DNA of 64,000 bases from assembly GCA_030704615.1 (NCBI GenBank), contig CM060733.1, positions 34,472,001 to 34,536,000 on the forward strand. Reading direction: 5' to 3'. This document shows, one piece after another, positions 34,217 through 45,410 of this stretch (position 1 is its first letter; each line of letters opens with the position of its first letter). The notes below the pieces were generated by a model, which did not search any database, had not been told where the DNA came from, and saw nothing but the letters and a program-made list of their open reading frames with translations. Source of the DNA: Takakia lepidozioides. Lineage: Eukaryota > Streptophyta > Takakiopsida > Takakiales > Takakiaceae. Both the position numbers and the translations under genes were made by a program.

Positions 34217-34870
34217 GCCTCTCATTTTTAAATAATTGGGAGTTTAAGTCTCATGTGTGGGCCCGGCAGTGCATGGACGTGCGGGTGCGGACGCGGGGTC
34301 ACCCCGACTTTCCCGCGACCACCCGGGGGCTCTGCTTGGGTCTGCTCGCCCGTCCGCGCCGCGCCGGGTCTGCCCGCCTCAGGTCTGCTGGCCGCGCCGC
34401 AATTCGGGTCTGCCCGCCCTTCGGTTTGCTCGCCACGCCAGTCTGCTCAAGGTCTGCTCGCCGCGCCGCAACCCGCCTTGGGACTTAGAAATGTTTCCGG
34501 GAAACTCGCCCACAAAAAAATTCATCATTAATGCATATTCAGCGACAGCCAATGGTAAACCCGCAACCACTTGGACACCACTCTATGCACTTGACCACCA
34601 CACTACCCACTGCTTGCTGCAACATCACAATTTTTTTATCCCTTATTCTATAAACTGCCCCATTTAGCCCCAACGCAACCGGGGATGGTGGACCCACCTG
34701 TGCAGTAGACCATATGCATCGGCAGACCCGGGCCGGGTCAAGACCGGCAGACCCTACCTCGCTGACCCGGACCGGGTCAGGGTGGCGACAGGGCCACCCG
34801 AAACTACCCCAGCCCCTACTATCAGGGCCCACGTGAGCCTTAAACTCCCAATTATTCAACAATGAGAAGT
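34217..34870 (+). mobile_element. Non-autonomous MULE-type DNA transposon with TIRs and 9-bp TSD
   Basis: Flanked by the direct repeat CTTGTTCCC at 34208-34216 and 34871-34879. Terminal inverted repeats of about 46-48 bp (TAATTGGGAGTTTAAG core; left 34217-34264, right about 34825-34870) share most positions. The interior (654 bp overall) is markedly GC-rich, with repeated GTCTGC(C/T)CGCC-like units and no ORF. A 9-bp target duplication is the hallmark of the Mutator superfamily. The exact TSD and recognisable TIRs suggest a fairly recent insertion. Confidence 0.8.
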
Positions 34871-34879
34871 CTTGTTCCC

Positions 34880-35385
34880 TTCCCCCTCAAATAATCTGAA
34901 AAAAGAAAGAAAAAGGAAACAAGAAAAGAAAAAACTTGGTGGAAGCTCACAATGGGATCACCAAGAGTCACTAGCTGAGTTAAGTGCACTAAGTGCCAGC
35001 CAGGTGACTCCGGGGTCAAATCTTGCTACTTGACGGGTGTGGTATTCTCTTCTCCCCCTTCCCTGGCCAATGTGCCACTTATATGTCTGTATGGCATAGT
35101 TACGGTGAAAAAGGTTTTTTTCTTCTCACTATTAAGGGGCCTGGTTTGTCATCCCAGGCGTTTTCCTTTTGAAAAAAAAATTGAAAAAGAAGAAGATATG
35201 ATCCATAGGCTTTTCAAATCCCTTAAGAACTTAATGTATCTTGATTTGAACCTTGGACGGGCCCGCCAAAAAATAGAAAGAAAACAAATATGGGCATAAC
35301 ATCCTCCAAGCGAAAAGCCCATAGAAACGACGGTGGGTTGGTGCACAACATTATGGGCAAGGACAACCAACACTAAGCCTACTGA
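34880..35385. other. Intergenic DNA upstream of the CLPTM1-family gene
   Basis: No supported gene. Poly-A/T rich with unremarkable short ORFs. Confidence 0.4.
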
Positions 35386-35556
35386 TAATGGGCACATACC
35401 ACGTTGGATGTGGTTGTGGGTTCAAACCACGGTCTGGTGTGTCATGAAGGTATCCACCTTTCAGCTGAAGGCAGTAGCCCTTGTGATGAAATGACACCAT
35501 AAGTTCCGCTCCTTTCGGGAGGCGTCATATATATATATATATATATATATATATTC
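35386..35556 (+). mobile_element. tRNA-derived SINE, copy 2
   Basis: Shares with the copy at 5853-6025 the AATGGGCACATACCAC head, a B-box-like GGGTTCAAACC near 35,418-35,428, the GAAGGCAGTA(A/G)CCCTT body and the 3' end TTTCGGGAGGCGTCAT. It ends in an (AT)n tail of about 34 nt (35,523-35,556). The A-box part is less well preserved. It lies about 315 bp upstream of the CLPTM1-family start codon. Confidence 0.75.
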
Positions 35557-35870
35557 TGGGCAAGTAAATAGAACAAACGCAAGAAAAAAAACAGAAAGAA
35601 ATTAAGATCACCAGATCCGAAGAGAGTGTGAACAGGATCACCTGGGAGCCGGTTATTGTTTTGGTGATGTCAGCCGACCCATAGAAGGCATGCACGTGGC
35701 TCGGGCCAATCACTTGGCGAGGCTGCATTGCAGGGTGTGTGGGCTGCCCCCCCACATCCCCCTCGCTTGCATCGCACACTCGGAGGGGTGTCACGGGGAA
35801 TCGGTGGAGCAAGAGGGGCCGGGACGAGAGACACAAATTTTGGTGCTGGGTTGCAGCTGATCTGCGAGAG

Positions 35871-38800
35871 ATGGCGACGCCGGCGGGAGGGGCCACGCAG
35901 GTGGCCAGGCCTGGGCAGCAGCCGGCAGCACAGCAAGGATTAGGGCAGATTTTGTTCGGGGTGGTGCGCATGGGTCTGTTCTGGTACTTTGCCATGCAGT
36001 TTTTTGGTCCCAAGAAGCCTTCCAATCCTGCCCTGCTCACCAACAATCTTTTTTCCAAGGGCGAGAACCTGGTACTGTCTGTGTCTTTGAGTCGGAGATA
36101 TTGTGGGCGTGCACGGGTTTAAATACGGGTTGAAATAGTTAGGCAGATGAATCAAGCTTTCGGACTGTAGCCTTCATGATCGGAATTGTTTTCAGGCATC
36201 GTGTGGGGACCCTCTCGGACTTTTGACACTCCTCCCTGACATACAGCTTGAAGGGTGGATCCAGTGGCACAGCTGGTTTCAGCCTTCTCTAGTTGACTGT
36301 GGATGTCCCTGCTGTCTTATAATATGCTGCACTGTAAGTTATGGGTCAGGGTTGTATCAGGGTCCTATAGCTGACTTCAGTAGTTTATTGAGTGTGCATG
36401 CGAGTGAACTGTTTGGCAGGGACCTAACTTCAAGGAGAAGATCATTTGATCAAAACTGTATCTATAATTCCAGTTCTATTTATAAATCCAACAAATTGCA
36501 ACTGAGGTTTGCAATTGTCTGCTATGCACACGATTGAGATGAGTGATGGTCATGGTTTAAGTTCCTTGGTTCTTCTTACTTATAGTCATGTCCTCTGTGA
36601 GATGGAGTCTCATCTTCGAACCCAACAGTGGCGGTGACGGTCTTGGAAAATTTTGTTAGGGTTGGGTCACACACTTGGTCTGTAGCTTGGGATCTCAATT
36701 TTCATGGTGCAGCCTGTGACTTAGACAGAGATTTCCCAAACCATTTCTGAGTTTGCAGTTTCACATGTTTTCCTGAGCCAAACTGGACTAGGCTTCTCCT
36801 TTTTTTGTGTGATCAATTTGTGAATATTCTGCATTATGCCCATGATAAAAAAAATATCTAACAATACTTATCTGCCTATATTGTCAGTATGGAGCCTAGA
36901 GTGTGAAGACAGCCACCAGAAAGGCTTTTACCAGATTTTTGTGCTCTACCTGGTTCATAATAACATACTGGTTATGTCTGTGAGAGTTGGATATTGATTT
37001 GATTGTGAGTTTATGACAGGATGCATGGCTCTACATCTCTGAGAAATCAATGTTTACTGATTTTGGCAATGAGGAGGCACTAGTGTGGCATGAAACCAAT
37101 GTCCCATATGCTGTTTGGACGCCTGGCAGTGTTCGTCGTCAGCATTATGTGTACCATCCATCAGAGGTACGTATTCAACTGACCATTTAGCTTGTAGATG
37201 ATCTGTGAAAGGTCATGACTAAGTCGAAAAACCCGGATACAGTAACCTTTGCTGGCCATGGTATGGCGATGTGCTAAGTGAGTGTCCTAATCAAGTATCA
37301 CTGAGCTGGTCGTTGGCGGATGTAGATGCCTGCAACTTCTGACGCAACCAATTAGACATTGTTAAGTTTTTGGAATTTGACCAGTCTCAAGAGTGAGGAA
37401 CAGTGGTGTGAATTGTACCCAGAAAAGTTGCTGCAGGGCTTTATGCTAGATCAGTGGTTAGTACAGATCCTTCTGATCACTACTCCTGGGTCGCACATGG
37501 GAACCGGATGTGCAATCACCACCCACAGGCTTCGACTAGTGTAGCAATTGCCCAATGTATGCCTGTCTCAAACTTTACTACAGATCTTATGTGAGACAGC
37601 CCACTTGTGAATTCTATGAGAGTCAGAACATGAAGGCCTGTGGAGGGTGAATCTGAAGCTTGCAGTGGATATCAGTTTTCAGATCTCACAAGTGCTGTGT
37701 GTAACCTAGGAAGGATGGATTTAGAATGAGTTCCCTCTATAGATTCTGATCTTCAGATATTATTACCCTTCTTATATTTGATACTATTCCAGCTTTCATG
37801 TGTGAAGAACGCATGTTTTGGTTCTTTTAAAAGGGTCGACATTAAAGCTCTGGCGTTGATTGACAGTTTTTGAGTTCCAATCTCATACTTCTCATGAATG
37901 TTGGCAGGCTGTGCAGCACAATGGGAGTGTATATGCACATGTGTTCTTTGCCCGATCTGGATTCTCCCCAGACCCCAGCGATCCTGAGTATGACCAGTCT
38001 GCATCCTTCCATAAAAGCCATCGTAAGTATGCCAACGGAGTGTGGCCCTTGGATTGGGCTTCAAAACTCTTCCGTACTGACTTTTAAGGACAGCACATGT
38101 TGGCTGACCAGCATCGACTTCCTTGCAGTGGGCTGCTGGTGCTTCACAGCAGATGCCCTGGGTTGGCTTTGGTGTGTGTCGTCGAATTAAGAATAAGCAA
38201 GAATTGTCATTTGACAAACTGGAAATAAGAATGGAAAATGGTAAACTGTTCAGCTCCAGCTAACTAAACAAGATTTTACCTCTTTGGAGGCAGCCAGTCT
38301 CAATGCCGTTTTCACCAATGAGGGTCTTTGTTTAGGGCTAGCTGTCTTTATTGTGACTCAGTTTGCTGTGCAGCATAAGTTGTTTCACCAGTTATGCAAT
38401 TTTAGTACATCCATGTTAAAAGTTTATTTTGCTTGACGTTGTGCAGCGCTGGTGGTGTACCTTCCCAAGCCAAAGGTGGACAAGCGGAAGAGTTTAATTG
38501 GAAAGGGTAGTGACAAAGACACAGGGCAACAAGTCACTGAGGTACATTAGTGCCTGTAATACTCCAAGCTGCAGCTTCGTTCAGAATACCATTGATGTCG
38601 GCAGATAGATCACACCCACTTGAGAATTTGAGTGAATAAGGTGGAAGACAGGAGCCAAGTTGTTTAAACCATATTTTCTGTTTCTAGTTGGGAATTAAAT
38701 TGCTTTGCTGTACGTATCTCCTCCTGGCCCTACTGTTTCTCTCTGAATATTCAAGCATCAAATATTTGCATGGGGGTGTGTATACTGCAGGTAGTTGTGA

Positions 38801-41800
38801 GGCCTGTATAAGTCTTGCATTCCGGAAGGATTCAGTCTTAGTGGTCTGCACTCTAACTGAGGGGGGAACCCACGCCACACTTGTTATGCAAGAAATCATC
38901 AGGCTTATGGCCACATCGTGCATGACCGTAAGTCCGTGTAACCTCAAGTCCAAGGCACGGTGGGCATATGATAGATTTGGTGTCGCAGCATCTTCTCCTG
39001 AATATCCTTGAGCTCTTTATGCTCGGCTCAGTCTTCAGGTCTTTCTGTCTTGTAGGAAGCAATGGCAACCATTGTCATTGTTTCCTTCTAGATCCTTCTT
39101 CATCATCCTATCACACTCCAAGTGGTGGGTGGATGTTGTTTCCTAGCTTTTGTTTCTCCAGCTGGATGACCGGGGGAAAGCTTTCATATCTGGTGATGGG
39201 AAATATTGGTTACTCTAGTGTACAACCTTATTTAGACCCCCCACATGGCATTTGTTGTTGCAAACTTATGTGCATATTCAAGTAGACCCCTTTCTCATAT
39301 AAACTGGTTCCATTTGGACGTGATCAGGTGGTACAGGAGACGTTCATAGAAGAAGAAGAAGCCCCCGTGGAATGGATTTCTTTCTGGAAGCCCAATGTGA
39401 CCATTAACTTGGTGGATGACTTCACAAAGTATTCTTTCTTCCGTCTGTAGAATTACTTGTGTAAGCATTTTTGTCTGCTTAAGCTGGCTTAGAAGTCGCA
39501 GGCCTCTCTCACCGTTTGACTGGCGAAATGATGACATTATACACATGTGCAGCACATGTGGCAAGTTAGGTGTTGGTGTATGTGTGCTCATGACAGTCTG
39601 GTGATTTATTTAATGACAGGTATCCAAAAGGAGGAGCTCCTGCTACGCTTGCTGAATGTATCCGCTCAGTATTCCAGTTTCTTGATTTCTGTCAGCAGAG
39701 CAGCCTATACAAGTTGTGCTAGCAATGAGGAAGTCTTTGTAGTACCTTCAATTCTCAGTTCAAAAAATGAAAACGAAAATGCGATCCCCAGGGGGTTGCA
39801 CTAAATATGCGATGATCTTTCAAGTCACACTTCATCATTTTGATTGTTTGGTGCTGAAGGGGAGATAGTTAGGACGATAGTGGGTTAAGACAGGGCTATT
39901 TGTGGGATTTGTACTCATGCCATTCTGAAGGCAAATTGCCATTCGCTTTTGATTTCAGTTTTCAGCTTTCTGATGGAAGGAGAGTGATGAAAGGTCTTCC
40001 TTGATCCAAGGATATGCAGACCTTAATTTTGATGAGAGCACGGGAAACTATTACCCCACTGTGTACTTCAATGAGTTCTGGATGCTGAGAGACAAGCTGG
40101 CCGCCATCAATGAGACAGTGGATGAGCTTCACTTGGATCTGGAGCTGGGTCCCATCAGTCTTATGCGCTGGCAGCTGTACCTGCAAGTTGACCAGTCATT
40201 TCAAATTCATCGCTCTTATGGCAGCATGCTTGAAGGCGAGGCTGATGAGCTGAAGGTATGCAAAGATAGCAGCTGATAATGGAGATGAAGTGGTGCAGGG
40301 GAGGGCAGGTTGTGCTATTTTCTTGCCCATCGTGGGTCGGGTGGATATTAATGGCCATCGAACCAGGAAAGCTGTCTGGTCAATTTATTTTACTGATAGA
40401 CAATAGACAATAGACATTCGAATCATGGTCTATGTATCTTTAATTGTGATGCTCTCTGTGGCTTTGTTTGGCAGAGGGTGTTTTTGGAGGGGAACCCCTA
40501 CCTGCTGTCTGTGACAATGGCGGTTTCTCTATTGCACACTGTTTTTGACTTTTTGGCCTTCAAAAACGGTGCGTCTGTGGCTACTCTTAGAAGTTCTCAT
40601 CCTGTTCCTTTGGTGTACTAATTTGGATAAGTTAGCTGCCACACAGTATTGGACTGAAAATGAAGTGCTAAACGGAGGTACAAAAATAACAGTGCTACCT
40701 TTTTGCATGTTTCTAGAGGGTTTGTCCTTGTATCCTACTGTTTCTTGCCGTGTGCATGACACAGATATCCAGTTTTGGAACAAGAACAAGTCAATGGAGG
40801 GTTTATCGGCACGGTCCGTGGTCATCAATTTTTTCTGCCAGTTGATAGTGTTCCTGTATCTGCTGGACAATGAAACATCATGGATGATCATCCTGAGTGC
40901 TGGAGTTGGCTGTTGCATTGAATTCTGGAAAATTGGCAAGGCCATGCACATTGAGGTGATCATTTTTTCAAACTGATGCATCTGGTACTTACGAGATCAA
41001 AGTCAAGGGTTTAGTTGTTTATCTGAACACTTTTATAGACTACTTCACAGCAGTGGCTGTGGGTGTCATTGACTTCAATAATGTCCCATTTTGTTGACAT
41101 TGTTGTTGCTGTTAGAAGCTAGTAAAGCTAATGATTTTAGTGTGCAGGTGGACTGGAGCAGGGGTTTCCCTCTCCTCAGGTTCAGGGACCGGGAAACATA
41201 TGCGGGAAATAAAACTAAGGAGTATGATGATTTGGCGATGCGCTATTTCTCCTACCTTTTGTATCCTCTTGTGGCTTGTTTTGCTATCTACTCCCTCATT
41301 TATGAGCGCCACAAGAGCTGGTATTCTTGGATTTTGTCTTCTCTCACCAGCTGTGTCTACACATTTGGTACGTGGGGCAATCTTTTCTTTGTGCATCTAT
41401 TTTCATCTTGCTGGAGCATTTTTCTATTTGTTAGGGAAGCTGCTGGCAGAGGCTTAGATTGGTATGAGAGGTCAGGGAAGCCTGTGTCAAGGTTTGTGTA
41501 GAAGCTCCGGATATCTGTCCTCTGTTTGAATAAGGCCTAAGGATTACTGTACTATCCTGAGGCTGGTCTTCAAAAGTTTTATCATTTTTTCTTTGCAGAC
41601 AAATAATTTGTGCACAGTAAAGCAAAAAGCAACTGATGGTACGGGGGCCTTTTATTAATCTGGCGGGTGTGGTACATATTGGTGGGATCAGGGTTCATTA
41701 TGATGTGTCCGCAGCTTTTTATCAACTACAAACTCAAGTCAGTGGCACACTTACCATGGCGTCAAATGACTTACAAGTTTCTCAACACTATTATTGATGA

Positions 41801-42408
41801 CCTGTTTGCATTCGTCATCAAGATGCCCATCCTCCATCGCCTTTCTGTCTTCCGTGATGGTACTGTTTCAGGACCATGTCCTCCTTGATGTTGTGTCCGG
41901 TTCGTAGATCTCTGACAGTCTATTATGGAAGGTGAATGGTTGATAGTCAATGTCAGCCTGCTTGTTGGTTTCAAGGTCTTTTGATGAGGTCTTGGCGGAT
42001 GTGTACATGTTCATAATCTCGATGCAACGAGTGTGTATCTGCCTCTATTCAGTTTTGATGGAGGAAGGCTGAATATGGGAAACTGGGGTTGGTGGTATGG
42101 TTGCAGATCTGGTGTTTTTAGTCTATCTATATCAGCGATGGGTCTACCCTGTAGACAAAAAACGTGTCAACGAGTTTGGCTTTGGGGGAACAGATGGGAA
42201 TAGTGAAGAGGAAGCTCTGAAGCTCTTGGAGGGGGAGAGGGGAACTGGGGAGGGAGAGAGAGCTGGGGATGGAAGAATAGAGCGGATAACAGCTGGTATT
42301 ACAGAGGAGCAGGTCAGCCGGACAGCTGCGGGAGTGAAAGGTGATAAGGATGGTAGAGATATAGCAGGGGACAAGAGTCCCAGTCAAGATGGTAAGAAGA
42401 GGTTATGA
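35871..42408 (+). CDS. CLPTM1-family multipass membrane protein
   Basis: Homologue of cleft lip and palate transmembrane protein 1; family members are ER/Golgi multipass proteins linked to receptor retention and lipid scrambling. Twelve exons: 35871-36071, 37020-37166, 37908-38022, 38447-38541, 39328-39428, 39620-39657, 40020-40255, 40475-40568, 40765-40955, 41148-41367, 41692-41859, 42107-42408. All have GT-AG borders with matching phases; total 635 aa, the family's usual size. TM1 is at about 26-45. The lumenal part includes HVFFARSGFSPDP and GNYYPTVYFNEFW. The C-terminal membrane block has NPYLLSVTMAVSLLHTVFDF, LAFKND, YLLDNETSW, PQLFINYKLKSVAHLPWR and DDLFAFVIKMP, then YLYQRWVYPVDKKRVNEFG. 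The tail is hydrophilic and Gly/Glu-rich. Exon 6 is a 38-bp micro-exon. Confidence 0.93.
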
Positions 42409-44420
42409 TGGAGGTGGTCATTCTTCTTGAATAACACATCCCTGATTTACTGTGTCCCAGGCTCGAGAGTTTGGCAAAGATTTCTTTCAAAATAGCATCA
42501 GTTCAGGTATGATCTGTCTGTGCAGACCGGGGCTGCACCTACAGATTTAATTCTTTTACCAGACCTGTTTCTGTGCAGGCATGGTTGTACTTAGAGGCTT
42601 AATTCTTTGTGTTGACCCCTAGTTCTGTCTTGTAGCGAAGTAAGAATCCTATTTTGACAACGCCGGTGCCTTTTTTGTTGTGCTATACACAGGAAAGTCC
42701 AGATGGCATTGGGCAGAGTTTATTGGGTTTGTCTTCCTGTAGTTTTGCTAGTACGTTTTTGTGCCACTAGAGCTAACTCAGAGGTTCCTCACATATTCAC
42801 TTTATTGTCAATAGGGTTGTAGGTGAAACTCACTTTGTCACTCTGATTAGGATGATGCATCTTCCTTCAACAATCTGTCTTATACACTTTTGCTGCCTTT
42901 ATCAAGCCTTGGATTGCTTCTAATACCCTACGTGTTGATGTAATCACTTTGTAGTTGCGCATGGTGAACTGACTGTGCCTTGGTCTCATGGCTGACCATT
43001 GAAATCCTAGACTTGCACTCCCTTTATGGTTGGCAAAGATATCAGAGGGGTTGTCAACGATGGATCTACTAACACGGCAGGCAACATGCTGCGAGAGAAC
43101 ATAAAAATCCAACTATCCACAATTTTTTGTTGATTTAAAACTAGTAATTCCAAGGATGGAGTCCTGACACATTGGTGAAGACAAAAGCATTGAACTTTTC
43201 CCTCCCCAAATCAAGTTCTCTTGGGAGTGTTCCCACTGATTAATCCACAAGCAGTGTGTACAGTCCTGCTTATACCGCCGGGCAGAGTCCACTCTGCCCG
43301 GCGGGAATATCATGGCTAGGAATGTTCTTGTTTACTAACGGTCAAAAATCTTCTTAAAACATGTAATTGACTGTCTATGAAATGAGGGCAGGACCGATTG
43401 TAATTGTAATTGGGAAGCATAAAAGAACTCTACTTAAGTTAACAGAACTGTTAGAACTCCAGTTTACATCGATACATTATGTCTCTAGGGGCATTAGGCT
43501 TGCCTCCTTTTCAAGGGAACGACTAGCATGCACAGGCACTGTAGAGACTTGGTATGAAACAACAAGCAGGAACAAGAACTAAACCTAGGGAAACCTCCTG
43601 TAGTTGGTTGGGGAACAGAACATAGCAAATGACAGAGTAGAACAACAAGATTTATGATGGAAGACTCAGCAGAGAACCAACACAAAGACGGGTCACGGAG
43701 AATCTGTGGGGGTGAAGACCTCAATTGACAGTTACAACCCTTTTCGAAAGCATCTCCCTTAGGAGAAAATGCCACCAACATGCCCAAGCAAGCCAAATTC
43801 AAACTGAGGCTCAGAAATGGCCATGGGTCACCCAGCCAATGAAATGCATGCAAATTGCAGCTCTAGCACGTGCTGCTTGTCTACGCTGCACTCCGCTCAA
43901 GTAGAGTTTTCAGATAATCTGGAAATAGGGACTTCAAATTTCCACATATTTTTCCTCTTTGTACTGTTCAAATAGCTTATATATTGAATAGCTATGTAAC
44001 AATCCTGCATGAGGTAGGCCTTGTATGTGGCCCATTACCTTCAATTTCTACCTCCATTAGCTTGTGGATACCTCTTCGCATTCCTGGTGTGAGAATATGC
44101 ACCCCGCCAAACTGTCATCCAAACCGCCGCAATGCATCCAGTAAACGTATTTATTCCCCACCACTTAAATATCTCTCAGACAAACAGTAAACTCTCAGAT
44201 GTTTCTCCAAATCCTGTTGCTTTGCAGGTGAAGAGAGTGCCCAAGACACACATCTACACAAGGTTTTCCTTGACTCACTGCTACTGCTCAATAACCATCC
44301 CCAAATCCTGAATAATACTGACAACTGCAGTAGCTATCATAAATTGCTAACTCAAGTCTACTAAAATAATCACCTTTCTACCTGCATGATTGAAACAGTG
44401 CACTTGTGCATGTTGCTTAT
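42409..44420. other. Intergenic region after the CLPTM1-family gene
   Basis: No supported gene. A minus-strand ORF at 43,853-43,494 has no recognised family. Nothing repeat-like was noted. Confidence 0.4.
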
Positions 44421-44421
44421 T

Positions 44422-44679
44422 TCACCAGTAATCCCAACCAATCATGTATGTGGTGAAAGCAGTTCCTGTCCCAAACGACAATTCCTTGCCCAACAATCCT
44501 TGACATAAACTTGGCAGTTTTGCAATCATCGCACACTTGATGTCGCAGATAGGTGTCCCAGGGGTTGTGCTAATGAGCCCATAAGTAACGGCCAGCTTCT
44601 CACTGTAGTGGCACAAGGAAACCTCCCTTCCTTCAACACACAAACAACAGGTATACCCACAACAGGCCGTTTCTACCAT
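44422..44679 (-). pseudogene. Relic of a DYW-type PPR protein C-terminus
   Basis: The minus strand gives YSEKLAVTYGLISTTPGTPI, matching the DYW deaminase core (normally HSEKLA...GLISTPPGTPI). It then continues one base out of frame with VCDDCKTAKFMSRIVGQGIV and RNCFHHIHDW, and a third frame ends in GWDYW and a stop. So the zinc-binding CxxC, the FHH block and the terminal DYW are present but separated by two frameshifts, and the first zinc His is replaced by Tyr. No PPR repeats were found upstream. DYW proteins edit organellar RNA; this copy is dead. Confidence 0.7.
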
Positions 44680-45410
44680 CCACCTCCTGCTCCCTTGACT
44701 TGAACCTCCTTAACAGCTTGCACAATTCAGCAGTGTGTAAACATACTCTGACCTTACCAACATGAAAGAGAGAAAGATAAAGTTATATACTATAATAAAA
44801 ATGGAGATCTTACTTATCAGAGACCAACAAACACATAGCTCTCGTCATCCAGTATCGGCCTCAACGCTTCCAGTATTACAGCCCTGAATCACCAAGCCAA
44901 CAACTGCACTTCAATCAGAAAAGCATTAAAAACTGAAAACAGTGCCATGAGCAATGCCTGAGCCAACAATCAGACACCATCCTACAGCCCCACTCCAGTA
45001 TCCACGCCGTCTTTTGCTAGGTACACCAGGAAACCCAATGTCGGCATCTTACGGAAAATGGATTAAAATTACCATGTTATTGCCTAACTCAAACAAAACA
45101 AGTAGATTGCTGTGCAGGTTCTAAAATATGGCACTGCAGCACGACAATTTTGCAGCCCACATACCGATTTTGCGCGCGTGTGCGAGCAAGCACACGTGCG
45201 AGTGTGACTGCCACGTGTGTCAGCCTGCATCCAAACTCCGACATACTCAGAATGGCTTGTTTTTTAGAGTGCAACTTGATAATCTGTAGAATGGCAAATT
45301 CTTCCAAAATATTGTTTCAGGCTAACAGTTGCTGTGCCTGAACAGGCAACAAATGTGGCTCTATATTACTCTCCTGAGATTGTATTTTCAATTTGTGCGG
45401 CATAGCTGCA
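44680..45410. other. Intergenic region
   Basis: No gene found. A short GC-rich stretch around 45,170-45,230 carries repeated CGCGTGTGCGAG/CACACGTGCGAG motifs of unknown meaning. Confidence 0.4.

Noticed and set aside
35728-35943. Short ORFs overlapping the CLPTM1-family 5' end
   Set aside because: Shadows in other frames of the first exon and its leader.
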